Below, piece by piece: positions 14,835 to 21,730 of a stretch of 21,730 nucleotides of DNA. A program made the translations under genes and the position numbers. The DNA is taken from the NCBI GenBank assembly GCA_028280205.1, contig JANQME010000133.1, forward strand, positions 1 through 21,730. Direction: 5' to 3'. The stretch is from Longimicrobiales bacterium. GTDB lineage: Bacteria; Gemmatimonadota; Gemmatimonadetes; Longimicrobiales; Gaopeijiaceae. Below the pieces are notes generated by a model. The model was given only the letters and a program-made list of their open reading frames with translations. It had not been told where the DNA came from and did no database searches. Each line of letters opens with the position of its first letter. Within the stretch, counting starts at the first letter, position 1.

Positions 14835-17515
14835 CGACCGGCCCGAGCCAGACGTTCCTCGGCCTCGCGCACCGCGACCCGAACCTGCTGGAAGGAGTCG
14901 GGCGTCACCGAGATCGAGGTGATCCCGGACTCCACCAGAAAGGACGGCACCTCGCGCGGGTGGTCCGACGGGGCCTGACCGCAGATTCCGATCTCCAACC
15001 CGCGTGACCGGAAGGCGTCGATCGCCCGCCGGATGAGCGCCTTCACGGACGCCGAGCGCGTGTCGAGCGCGAAGGGGTAGTGCTCCAGATCGTCGCGCGA
15101 GACCGCGTACGCCGTCTGGACGAGGTCGTTGGAGCCGATCGAGCCGCCGTTGAGCGACATCATGTCGATGAAGCGGTCGGACTCGAGCACGTTCGAGGGG
15201 ATCTCGACCATGAGAAAGAGCGGGACCCCCGCTTCGGGGGAGAGACCGCGCTGATCGAGGAGCCGGACGACAGCCTCACCCTCTTCCGGCGACCGGCAGA
15301 ACGGCACCATGAGCTGCAGGTTGTCGAGACCCATGTCCTGGCGAACCCAGCGCAGCGCGTCGGTCTCCATGTCGAACGCCGGCGTGAAGTCGGGATCGAT
15401 GTACCGGGACGCTCCACGCCACGCGATCATGGGGTTCTCCTCCATGGGCTCGAACAGTCGTCCGGCCAGGAGGTCACGGTACTCGTTCGACTTCAGGTCC
15501 GAGAGGCGGACGAGCACGGGCCGCGGGTAGAAGGCGGCACAGATCAGGCCGACCCCGTACTTGAGCTGATCGACGAAGAACTCGCGCTTGTCGGCGTACG
15601 CCGGCGTGCGCCGCTCGATCGCGCCCAACAGCGTCTCGAGCTCGTGCGGATCCTCGGCCTCCAGGCGGGCGCGGTACGGCTCCAGCTCTTGCGCCACCGT
15701 GCCGTCCTTCACGAAGTCGAGCAGCTCCTCGTAGTAGACGAGCCCCAGCGGGTGGATGCCGACCTCGGCCGTGAGGATGAACTCGAGCCGTGCCAGCCCG
15801 ACGCCGTCGCACGGGAGCATCGCGTCCTTGAGGGACTTGTCGGGGAATCCGACGTTCAGCTTGATCAGCGTCGAGGTCGGCTCGTCCTTGCCGAGGTCGA
15901 TCTCTTCCACCCGGTACTCGTGGATGCCCTCGTAGACGACGCCGGTCTCGCCTTCGGCGCACGAGCCGGTGACCTCGCGCAGCGGCTTCAGGCGCACGCG
16001 CGCGCCGTCGGCGCCCACGATGGCCGGGATGCCGAACTCGCGCGCCACGATCGCCGCGTGCGATGTCCGGCCACCCTTCTCCGTCACGATGAGGGATGCG
16101 TCCTTCATGAGCGGCTCCCAGTCCGGCGTGGTGAGCTCGGTCACGAGCACGTCGCCCTTGTCGAAGACGTGGTCCTCGAGCGGGATGTCGTCGAGGCTCC
16201 TGCCGGCGGCGAGCTCCAGACGGAGCGCTCTCTTCTTCTCGATGACCTCGGCGAACGACCCGTAGACGCGCACCCGCCCCGTGCCGATGCGCGTGCCGAC
16301 CGCCTGACCCTCGATGAGGACCCGGCCCTCCGTGCGCAGCGACCGCACGAGGTCGGCATCCATGCTGTACGTCCGCAGGACGTTGCGGCGCTCGGTGTTG
16401 GAGTGGACGGTCTCGGGGCGCGCTTGGACGATGTAGAGCTCGCCGCTGTGGCCGTCCTTGGCCCACTCGATGTCCATGGGACGTCCGTAGTGGCTCTCGA
16501 TCGTGAGCGCCATCCGGGCCAGCTCCGTGGCCTCCTCCCGGGTGAGCGACCAGCGGCGCCGACGGGCGGCGTCGACGTCGATCGACTCGGTCGCGGTGCC
16601 GCCCTGCGTGGAGTAGACGAGCTTGCGATCCTTCGCCCCCATCGTGCGGTGGACGATCGCGTTGCGACCCCGCTCCAGTCCCTCCTTCCAGAGCACGACG
16701 GTGTCGGGCTGCACGCTCCCCTGCACGACGAGCTCGCCGAGCCCGTACGCCGAGGTGATGTGCACCACGTTCCGGTTCCCCGACTCCGGGTCGAGCGTGA
16801 ACATCACCCCGGAGGTGGCGAGGTCCGAGCGCACCATCTTCATCACCACGACCGCGAGATCCCCCTCCATGGGGTCGAGGCCGCGCTCGAGCTGGTAGCT
16901 GATCGCTCGGTCCGTGAAGGCGGAGGCCGCGCAGCGGTGCCACGCCTCCAGGATCTCCTCCTCGCCGCGGACGTTGAGGTAGCTCTCGTACTGACCGGCG
17001 AACGAGGCGTCCTCCAGATCTTCGCGGGTGGCGGACGAACGCACGGCCGTGTCCACCTGGCGTCCGTACTCCTCACAGAGGTCGCGGTACGCCGCCACCA
17101 CGGCCTCGCTCAACTCGTCCGGAACGGGCTGGTCCATGATGAGGCCGCGCACGAGCTCTCCCCGCTCGTGCAGCTCCTCGATCTCCCGCGCTCCGGTGCG
17201 CAGGACCATGCCGACCGCCTCGCGCAGCGTCGGCGGCTCGCTCGCGTCGTGTTCGTGCTTCGATCCCAGGCTCCGCAGACGTGGCACCAGACTCCGCCAG
17301 GCGGCGTCGGAGAGGGGCTGCTCGATGAAGCTCCGGTACGCGGAGACCGTGGTGACGAAGCCGTTGGGGACGCGTACCCCCATCCCCGACAGCCTCTGAT
17401 ACATCTCGCCGAGCGAGGACGCCTTGCCCCCTACGGAGCCGCCGTCGACCGAGGTGACTTCCGAGAACCAGCGGATCGGGGAGGCCGACGTGGCGGCGGA
17501 GCGGGTCTCCTGCAC
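14786..17515 (-). CDS. ppsA: Phosphoenolpyruvate synthase (pyruvate, water dikinase)
   Basis: 909 residues from GTG 17515, chosen because GGAGG sits 5 nt before it; the frame is open further upstream into hemF but that is shadow. N-terminal ATP-grasp domain: GGSVGGKASSLGEMY near 25-39, TAVRSSATREDLEDASFAGQ near 156-175, and QARPET near 364. Phosphohistidine swivel domain with catalytic H486 in GGRTSHAAI. C-terminal TIM-barrel PEP domain with SIGSNDLVQT and the acid/base cysteine near 845 in GICGQAPSDHP. It converts pyruvate, ATP and water to PEP, AMP and phosphate. It is a single full-length protein, slightly long for the family. Placement between hemF (23-nt gap) and tspO inside a pigment operon is unusual. 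Confidence 0.93.
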   Translation of the reverse strand: MQETRSAATSASPIRWFSEVTSVDGGSVGGKASSLGEMYQRLSGMGVRVPNGFVTTVSAYRSFIEQPLSDAAWRSLVPRLRSLGSKHEHDASEPPTLREAVGMVLRTGAREIEELHERGELVRGLIMDQPVPDELSEAVVAAYRDLCEEYGRQVDTAVRSSATREDLEDASFAGQYESYLNVRGEEEILEAWHRCAASAFTDRAISYQLERGLDPMEGDLAVVVMKMVRSDLATSGVMFTLDPESGNRNVVHITSAYGLGELVVQGSVQPDTVVLWKEGLERGRNAIVHRTMGAKDRKLVYSTQGGTATESIDVDAARRRRWSLTREEATELARMALTIESHYGRPMDIEWAKDGHSGELYIVQARPETVHSNTERRNVLRTYSMDADLVRSLRTEGRVLIEGQAVGTRIGTGRVRVYGSFAEVIEKKRALRLELAAGRSLDDIPLEDHVFDKGDVLVTELTTPDWEPLMKDASLIVTEKGGRTSHAAIVAREFGIPAIVGADGARVRLKPLREVTGSCAEGETGVVYEGIHEYRVEEIDLGKDEPTSTLIKLNVGFPDKSLKDAMLPCDGVGLARLEFILTAEVGIHPLGLVYYEELLDFVKDGTVAQELEPYRARLEAEDPHELETLLGAIERRTPAYADKREFFVDQLKYGVGLICAAFYPRPVLVRLSDLKSNEYRDLLAGRLFEPMEENPMIAWRGASRYIDPDFTPAFDMETDALRWVRQDMGLDNLQLMVPFCRSPEEGEAVVRLLDQRGLSPEAGVPLFLMVEIPSNVLESDRFIDMMSLNGGSIGSNDLVQTAYAVSRDDLEHYPFALDTRSASVKALIRRAIDAFRSRGLEIGICGQAPSDHPREVPSFLVESGITSISVTPDSFQQVRVAVREAEERLARAGRWGDRSTDGRRGAVQH

Positions 17516-17538
17516 GTGGCCTCCGGGTCGGCCGTGAA

Positions 17539-18513
17539 TCAGGCCCAGGCTCTCGGGACGAGCATCTCCATGAGTCGAGCCTCTATGGAGCCTGGATCGA
17601 ACGTCGGATCGTAGGTCCAAGTGGCCATGGGTGGAAGGCTCATGAGCACACTCTCAATGCGAGCCGACGTGTCGAGGCCGAAGCGTGTGCCCCGATCGTG
17701 CACGAGGTTGAACTCCACATAGCGCCCACGCCGGAAGAGCTGGAGCCGCTTCTCGCGCTCTCCCCACGGCTCGTTCCGGCGCCGCTCCACGAGGGGTCCG
17801 TATGCGTCGGGCATGGTCCGCGCGATCGCGTCCGCGAACGCTCGCGCCTGCTCGACGTCCATCCCGCTCGCCGGGGCGCCCAGGTGGTCGAAGAAGACAC
17901 CCCCGATCCCGCGAGCCTCTCCGTCCCGGTGGTGATTCACGAAGTACTCGTCGCACTCCTTCTTGTAGCGCGGATACACCTCGGCACCGAAGGGCGCACA
18001 CGCGTCGCGGAGCACCGTGTGGAAGTGGACGGCATCGTCGGGCTCCGGGTACGTCGGGGTGAGGTCGATCCCGCCCCCGAACCACTCGGCAGCCGCCGTC
18101 CCCTCTTCGTCGTGCACGGCGAAGTACCGGACGTTCTGGTGCACGATCGGCACCCGCGGGCTGTGCGGATGGCAGACGATGCTCACTCCGGTCGCGAAGA
18201 AGGTGCCGCCCGACCCTTCCGCGAGGAGGAGACGTTGGGCCAGCTCACGGCCGAGCGCACCGTGGACGACCGAGCGGTTCACGCCCACCTGCTCGAAAGT
18301 CCGCCCTTCGGCCATGACGCGCGTCCAGCCGCCGCCGCCGCCCGGTCGCTCCCAGACGTCCTCGCGGAAGCGGCCACCGTCGTCGGCGGCTTCGAAGAAG
18401 GCGGTGAGCTCGTCGTGGATGCGGGCGCTCCACGCGGACATCTCGTCGGCCGAGTGCCGCGTTCCTCGTGCGTTCGAGCCGGCCCCGGACGGGACCTCGA
18501 GGACGTTGCTCAA
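17539..18513 (-). CDS. hemF: Oxygen-dependent coproporphyrinogen III oxidase
   Basis: 324 residues from TTG 18513, which overlaps the hemA stop (TTGA) and has GAGG 9-12 nt upstream; the first internal ATG (18441) would cut into a region still plausible as N-terminus. Family landmarks in order: GVNRSVVHG, GVSIVCHPHSPRVPIVHQNVR, AEWFGGGIDLTP, YKKECDEYFVNHH, GIGGVFFDHL, RGRYVEFNLVHDRGTRFGL, and MSLPPMATW near the end. HemF uses O2 to decarboxylate two propionates of coproporphyrinogen III to vinyls in the cytoplasm. Its presence, in place of the radical enzyme HemN, argues for pigment synthesis in air. Co-transcribed with hemA. Confidence 0.96.
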   Translation of the reverse strand: MSNVLEVPSGAGSNARGTRHSADEMSAWSARIHDELTAFFEAADDGGRFREDVWERPGGGGGWTRVMAEGRTFEQVGVNRSVVHGALGRELAQRLLLAEGSGGTFFATGVSIVCHPHSPRVPIVHQNVRYFAVHDEEGTAAAEWFGGGIDLTPTYPEPDDAVHFHTVLRDACAPFGAEVYPRYKKECDEYFVNHHRDGEARGIGGVFFDHLGAPASGMDVEQARAFADAIARTMPDAYGPLVERRRNEPWGEREKRLQLFRRGRYVEFNLVHDRGTRFGLDTSARIESVLMSLPPMATWTYDPTFDPGSIEARLMEMLVPRAWA

Positions 18514-19751
18514 GCCCGGGCCTCGGGGAAGAGGGAGCGCATGATGTCTGCGACCGGCTCGACCGGCTGGCCCGTGCGCATCCGCTCCCGCATCTCCTCC
18601 ATGGGGGAAGCCATGAGCTTCGCGACGATCCGCGACGCCGTCCGGGCCGCCGCCGTCTCATCGGTCGCGAAGGCCACCTCGCGCTCGCAGACCGCCATGA
18701 GCGCCGACCGCAGCGGGGCGAGCGCCTCGCCGGCGCGGCGCGCGGACAGCCAGGCGGAGAAGGCGGGGACTTCTTCGTCCACGATCTCCTCGGCATCGTC
18801 GACGGCCGCGACCCGCGCCTCCTCGACCTCGGCGATTCTCGGGTTCAGGGAGTCGAGGTCGATCAGGGTGACACCCGCGACACGCCCGACGTCGGGATCG
18901 ACGTTGCGCGGAACCGCGAGGTCTACGACGACGTGGCGACGCACGTTCCACGAGCCATCGGGCGTGAAGGTCTCGGGAGCGAGTACGAAGCGGTCGCTTC
19001 CGGTCGCCACGATGATGCCGTCGGCGGCCCGGCACTCTTCCTGGAGCCGACCCCACGGAGCCGCCTCGCAGCCGATGTCCTCGGCGAGCGTCCGGGCGCG
19101 TGCGGAGGTCCGGTTCAGGAGCACGAGGTGCACGTCCTGATCACCGAGGGCGCGCGCCGCGTGACTTCCGATCTTGCCACAGCCCACCACCGCGATGCGG
19201 GGTGTGCGCCCCAGATCGCCGATCCGCTGGAGGTTGAGTCGCGCGGCCTCCGAGCCCACGGACCGGCGCCCTTCCATGAGGGCCGTGTCGCGGCGGATCC
19301 GCTTGCCCGTGCGGAGCGCGAGATCGAAGAGGCGATGCAGGTGCGGCCCGACCGTGCCACGCTCGGTCGCGTCCACGTAGGCCCGCCGGAGCTGCCCGAG
19401 GACGTGGATGTCGCCCAGGATCTGAGATTCGAGGCCCGATGCGACCCGCAGAAGGTGGCGCACGACCTCGTCGCCGCTCCGCGTGTTACCCCGCAGCAGG
19501 ATCTCGTCGCGCACGCACTTCGACTCGGTCCACCGCTCCGCCAGGTCGCCGAACACCGCTTGGGCCCCGTCGAACTCCGCGCGCGGGCTCCAGCAGTAGA
19601 GCTCCATCCGGTTGCACGTGTGGATGGAGAGGATCTCGAGGATGTCGAGTCCGTCGACTCCGATCGCGTCGATCTGACGGAATGGGTCGAGAAGGCGCTC
19701 CCGCCCCTCCAGGGAGGTCTTGCGGAAGTCGACTCCGAGGGAGATCAGCAC
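18510..19751 (-). CDS. hemA: Glutamyl-tRNA reductase
   Basis: 413 residues from GTG 19751, overlapping the crtE stop by 7 nt. The catalytic cysteine is C46 in SIHTCNRMELY. ESQILGDIHVLGQLRRAY near 107-124 is the substrate-domain signature, VVGCGKIG near 190 the NADPH-binding glycine loop, followed by LLNRTSARA; the C-terminal helical dimerisation domain ends MRSLFPEARA. It reduces glutamyl-tRNA(Glu) to glutamate-1-semialdehyde, the committed and rate-limiting step of tetrapyrrole synthesis by the C5 route. This differs from Rhodobacter, whose hemA encodes 5-aminolevulinate synthase, and so speaks against an alphaproteobacterial host. Being translated with crtE and bchP would match precursor and tail supply. 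Confidence 0.97.
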   Translation of the reverse strand: MLISLGVDFRKTSLEGRERLLDPFRQIDAIGVDGLDILEILSIHTCNRMELYCWSPRAEFDGAQAVFGDLAERWTESKCVRDEILLRGNTRSGDEVVRHLLRVASGLESQILGDIHVLGQLRRAYVDATERGTVGPHLHRLFDLALRTGKRIRRDTALMEGRRSVGSEAARLNLQRIGDLGRTPRIAVVGCGKIGSHAARALGDQDVHLVLLNRTSARARTLAEDIGCEAAPWGRLQEECRAADGIIVATGSDRFVLAPETFTPDGSWNVRRHVVVDLAVPRNVDPDVGRVAGVTLIDLDSLNPRIAEVEEARVAAVDDAEEIVDEEVPAFSAWLSARRAGEALAPLRSALMAVCEREVAFATDETAAARTASRIVAKLMASPMEEMRERMRTGQPVEPVADIMRSLFPEARA

Positions 19752-20638
19752 CGTGCGGCCTCCGTCGGGAAGTGTGCGACGGCGACCGCCGCCGACGCCA
19801 GTAGCTCATATCCGTCGTCACAAAGGGATCGGCTCCGTTCCAGCCGGCCGAGTGCCCGTTCCAGGACCCGTGGTCCCATGCGGGACGCCCGGGACGGCTG
19901 GGTCATCCGTCCGGTTTCGGCGTCCTCCAGGCGATCTGCGACGTCGTCGGCGAGCTGATACGCCCACCCCAGGTCGCGGCCGTATCCTTCCAGCGCGTCC
20001 CGCTCGACCTCCGGACACGAGGAGAGCCGGGCAGCCGCGTCGACGGCGAAGGCCACGAGCGCCGTGCTCTTGCGCCGGTACAGCCGACGCATGGCGCCAC
20101 GTGCGTTTGCGCCGGACGAGAGATCGACGACCTGACCCCCGCTCATGCCGGCCAGACCGAAGGTGTACCCCCATGATCGGGCCAGCTCTCCGCCGGCCGG
20201 GCCGGTATCGCCGAGCAGCTCGGCGGCGCGGGCCAGGAGACCGATCGCGATCAGCACGGCGCCACCCGCCCCGATGAGTCGGTGCGTCGAGGGCTCTCCG
20301 CGTCGCTCGGCATCGTCATCCATGCACGGCAGGTCGTCGAGGACGAGCGAGGCCGTGTGGGTCATCTCGACCGCGAGGGCCACGTGGAAGAGGCGCTCGT
20401 CCACGTCGGCACCGAGGGCTTCCGCAGTGGCGAGGGCGAGCAGGGGACGCCAGCGTCGCCCGGGCGTCGCTCCGACGCCCAGCGCGGTCGCCAGGGCGTT
20501 GTCGACGCCCGGGAAGTCGAGCCGGAGCGAACCGATCTCCCGCTCGAGCTCCGCCTGGAAGTCGGCGCGCCGGCGCGAGGCGAAGCGCCCGAAGGCGTCC
20601 GGCGTCGCGCGCTCCAGTCTCGGGTGCGTGGTCCTCAT
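19745..20638 (-). CDS. crtE: Geranylgeranyl diphosphate synthase (short-chain polyprenyl synthase)
   Basis: 297 residues from ATG 20638, which overlaps the bchP stop (ATGA). An all-helical prenyl synthase with the first aspartate motif DDLPCMDDD at 101-109 (DDx4D form), the RRGEPSTHR strand behind it, K190-S-T, and the second motif DDVAD at 231-235 in YQLADDVADRLEDA. The DDx4D form is usual for bacterial FPP/GGPP synthases. Product length cannot be read with certainty; GGPP is inferred because the gene lies between bchP and hemA in a photosynthesis cluster, where GGPP is needed for phytoene and for the bacteriochlorophyll tail. IspA (farnesyl) is the alternative. Confidence 0.88.
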   Translation of the reverse strand: MRTTHPRLERATPDAFGRFASRRRADFQAELEREIGSLRLDFPGVDNALATALGVGATPGRRWRPLLALATAEALGADVDERLFHVALAVEMTHTASLVLDDLPCMDDDAERRGEPSTHRLIGAGGAVLIAIGLLARAAELLGDTGPAGGELARSWGYTFGLAGMSGGQVVDLSSGANARGAMRRLYRRKSTALVAFAVDAAARLSSCPEVERDALEGYGRDLGWAYQLADDVADRLEDAETGRMTQPSRASRMGPRVLERALGRLERSRSLCDDGYELLASAAVAVAHFPTEAARC

Positions 20639-21730
20639 GCCCGGATCACTCCGCTGAGGTGTCCCACGTTCTTCACCGCGATCCGCAGGTGCGCGAGCGG
20701 GTTGCCGCGCACCAGCTTCTTGTTCATGTAGCCCTCGAAGGTGAGCCGCTGGACGTCCGGATCCTCGCAGATGGCCACGAAGCCCTCGCGGCGGCGGTCG
20801 CTGGAGTACCAGAACCACTGCATCATCGCGAGGACGCGGAAGACGTTCCCGTGTGCCCGGAGGAAGCGACGGCGGGCTCGGGCCAGCTTGCGGGGGTTCC
20901 CGGTGGCGAGCGCGTGGATTGCCGCCTGGGCGGAGAAGCGTCCGCTCGTCATCGCGTAGAAGATCCCCTCGCCGGACGACGGAGCGACCACGCCCGCGGC
21001 GTCACCGGCCAGGATCACGTCCCGCCCGTTGTCCCACGACGGCAGAGCCTTCAGCGGGATCGGCGCGCCCTCGCACCGGATCGTGTCGAGCCCCTCCAGC
21101 CCTTCACGGGACCGGAGGGACGACACCGCATCGCGAAGGGAGAAGCCCTTGTGGGCCGAGCCCGTACCGATGCTCGTCGTCTCGCCGTGGGGGAAGACCC
21201 ACGCGTAGAAGTCGGGGGAGAGGGTGCCGTTGTAGTGCACGTCGCAACGCGCGCCCGCCCACGACGGGTCGCCGTCGTCCGGACTCTGCACGATCTCGTG
21301 GTAGGCGAAGACGAACTTGCCGTGCTCCGCCGCCTCGGGCAGCTCCTGTCTCGCGACCGTGGACAGCGCTCCGTCCGCGCCCAGCAGCATACGGGTGCGC
21401 ACGCGGTCCGACGTGCCTCGCCGGCTGGAGCCGCGTGTGAAGGAGACGAGCATCCCGGCGTCGTCCCGATCGCAGGAGACGAACGTTCCGGTGATGCGCT
21501 CCGCGCCCATCGACTCGGCGCGCGCGCGAAGCCACTCGTCGAAGTGTTCGCGGTCGACCATGCCCACGAAGCCGTCGCCGACCGGGATATCCACGAAGTG
21601 TCCGCGAGGAGACACGATGCGCGCCGTATCCACCTTGTTGACCAGAACGGAGTCGGGCACGTCGAAGTCGCGCATCAACTGCGGCGGGACCGCTCCACCG
21701 CACGGCTTGATGCGTCCGCCACGGTCCAGG
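20635..21730 (-). CDS. bchP: Geranylgeranyl reductase of bacteriochlorophyll synthesis, partial (5' end outside window)
   Basis: The frame is open to the right edge, so the N-terminal FAD-binding GxGxxG is missing; about 364 residues remain. The visible start GRIKPCGGAVPPQLMRDFDVPDS is the family signature just after the first FAD strand. Later come MLLGADGALSTVAR, the GDAAGVVAPSSGEGI flavin motif, and MNKKLVRGNP near the end. BchP reduces three double bonds of the geranylgeranyl tail to phytyl on (bacterio)chlorophyll a. It is the first visible gene of the minus-strand run and is coupled by ATGA overlap to crtE. bchG (tail transferase) would be expected nearby but is not in the window. Confidence 0.95.
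   Translation of the reverse strand, partial: LDRGGRIKPCGGAVPPQLMRDFDVPDSVLVNKVDTARIVSPRGHFVDIPVGDGFVGMVDREHFDEWLRARAESMGAERITGTFVSCDRDDAGMLVSFTRGSSRRGTSDRVRTRMLLGADGALSTVARQELPEAAEHGKFVFAYHEIVQSPDDGDPSWAGARCDVHYNGTLSPDFYAWVFPHGETTSIGTGSAHKGFSLRDAVSSLRSREGLEGLDTIRCEGAPIPLKALPSWDNGRDVILAGDAAGVVAPSSGEGIFYAMTSGRFSAQAAIHALATGNPRKLARARRRFLRAHGNVFRVLAMMQWFWYSSDRRREGFVAICEDPDVQRLTFEGYMNKKLVRGNPLAHLRIAVKNVGHLSGVIRA

Noticed and set aside
15080..17614. 844-codon plus-strand open frame opposite ppsA
   Set aside because: Antisense shadow; ppsA has all family motifs and a ribosome site, the plus frame has none.

Overview
This 21.7 kb, GC-rich, gene-dense window is most of a photosynthesis gene cluster for bacteriochlorophyll-based anoxygenic phototrophy with a type-II (quinone) reaction centre. 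Both edges cut genes: the left edge cuts bchD, the right edge cuts bchP. The order crtF-bchCXYZ-pufBALMC is the classic purple-bacterial superoperon order. The haem/porphyrin steps present are the oxygen-dependent forms (HemF, HemY-type oxidase), which fits an aerobic phototroph. High GC, frequent GTG/TTG starts, a tetrahaem PufC, puhE placed behind pufC and a sulfocyanin-like lipoprotein would fit a phototrophic Gemmatimonadota or a similar recipient of a proteobacterial-type cluster. That assignment is inference and not proved by the sequence.

Layout. (1) 1-6618, plus strand: end of bchD, crtF (GTGA overlap), a 183-bp gap with a promoter-like inverted repeat, then bchC-bchX-bchY-bchZ in a tightly coupled run encoding bacteriochlorophyllide dehydrogenase and the complete chlorophyllide a reductase. 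(2) 6626-7495, minus strand: a bchO-type alpha/beta hydrolase, convergent with bchZ and divergent from puf. (3) 7500-11799, plus strand: the puf operon. It has a leader with four successive small hairpins, pufB and pufA (47 codons each), a perfect 12-bp hairpin, pufL, pufM (with a long C-terminal tail), tetrahaem pufC and puhE. (4) 11877-14309, plus strand: a type-1 copper (sulfocyanin-like) lipoprotein, protoporphyrinogen oxidase, and a small zinc-ribbon/two-helix membrane protein. (5) 14316-21730, minus strand, read right to left: bchP (partial), crtE, hemA, hemF, ppsA, tspO. Almost every junction here overlaps or is very short, so this looks like one operon.

How it fits together: HemA, HemF and the protoporphyrinogen oxidase feed tetrapyrrole to Mg-chelatase (BchD). 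BchXYZ and BchC convert chlorophyllide to bacteriochlorophyllide. CrtE supplies geranylgeranyl diphosphate for carotenoids and for the pigment tail that BchP reduces. CrtF methylates carotenoid. PufBA and PufLMC bind the pigments and run charge separation. The copper lipoprotein downstream of pufC is a plausible periplasmic electron carrier or accessory subunit for the tetrahaem cytochrome.

The most interesting items are the copper lipoprotein beside pufC/puhE, the PufM tail, the RNA structures around pufBA, and a phosphoenolpyruvate synthase embedded in the pigment operon. No CRISPR, tRNA, rRNA or mobile element was seen, and no gap without a gene exceeds about 185 bp.
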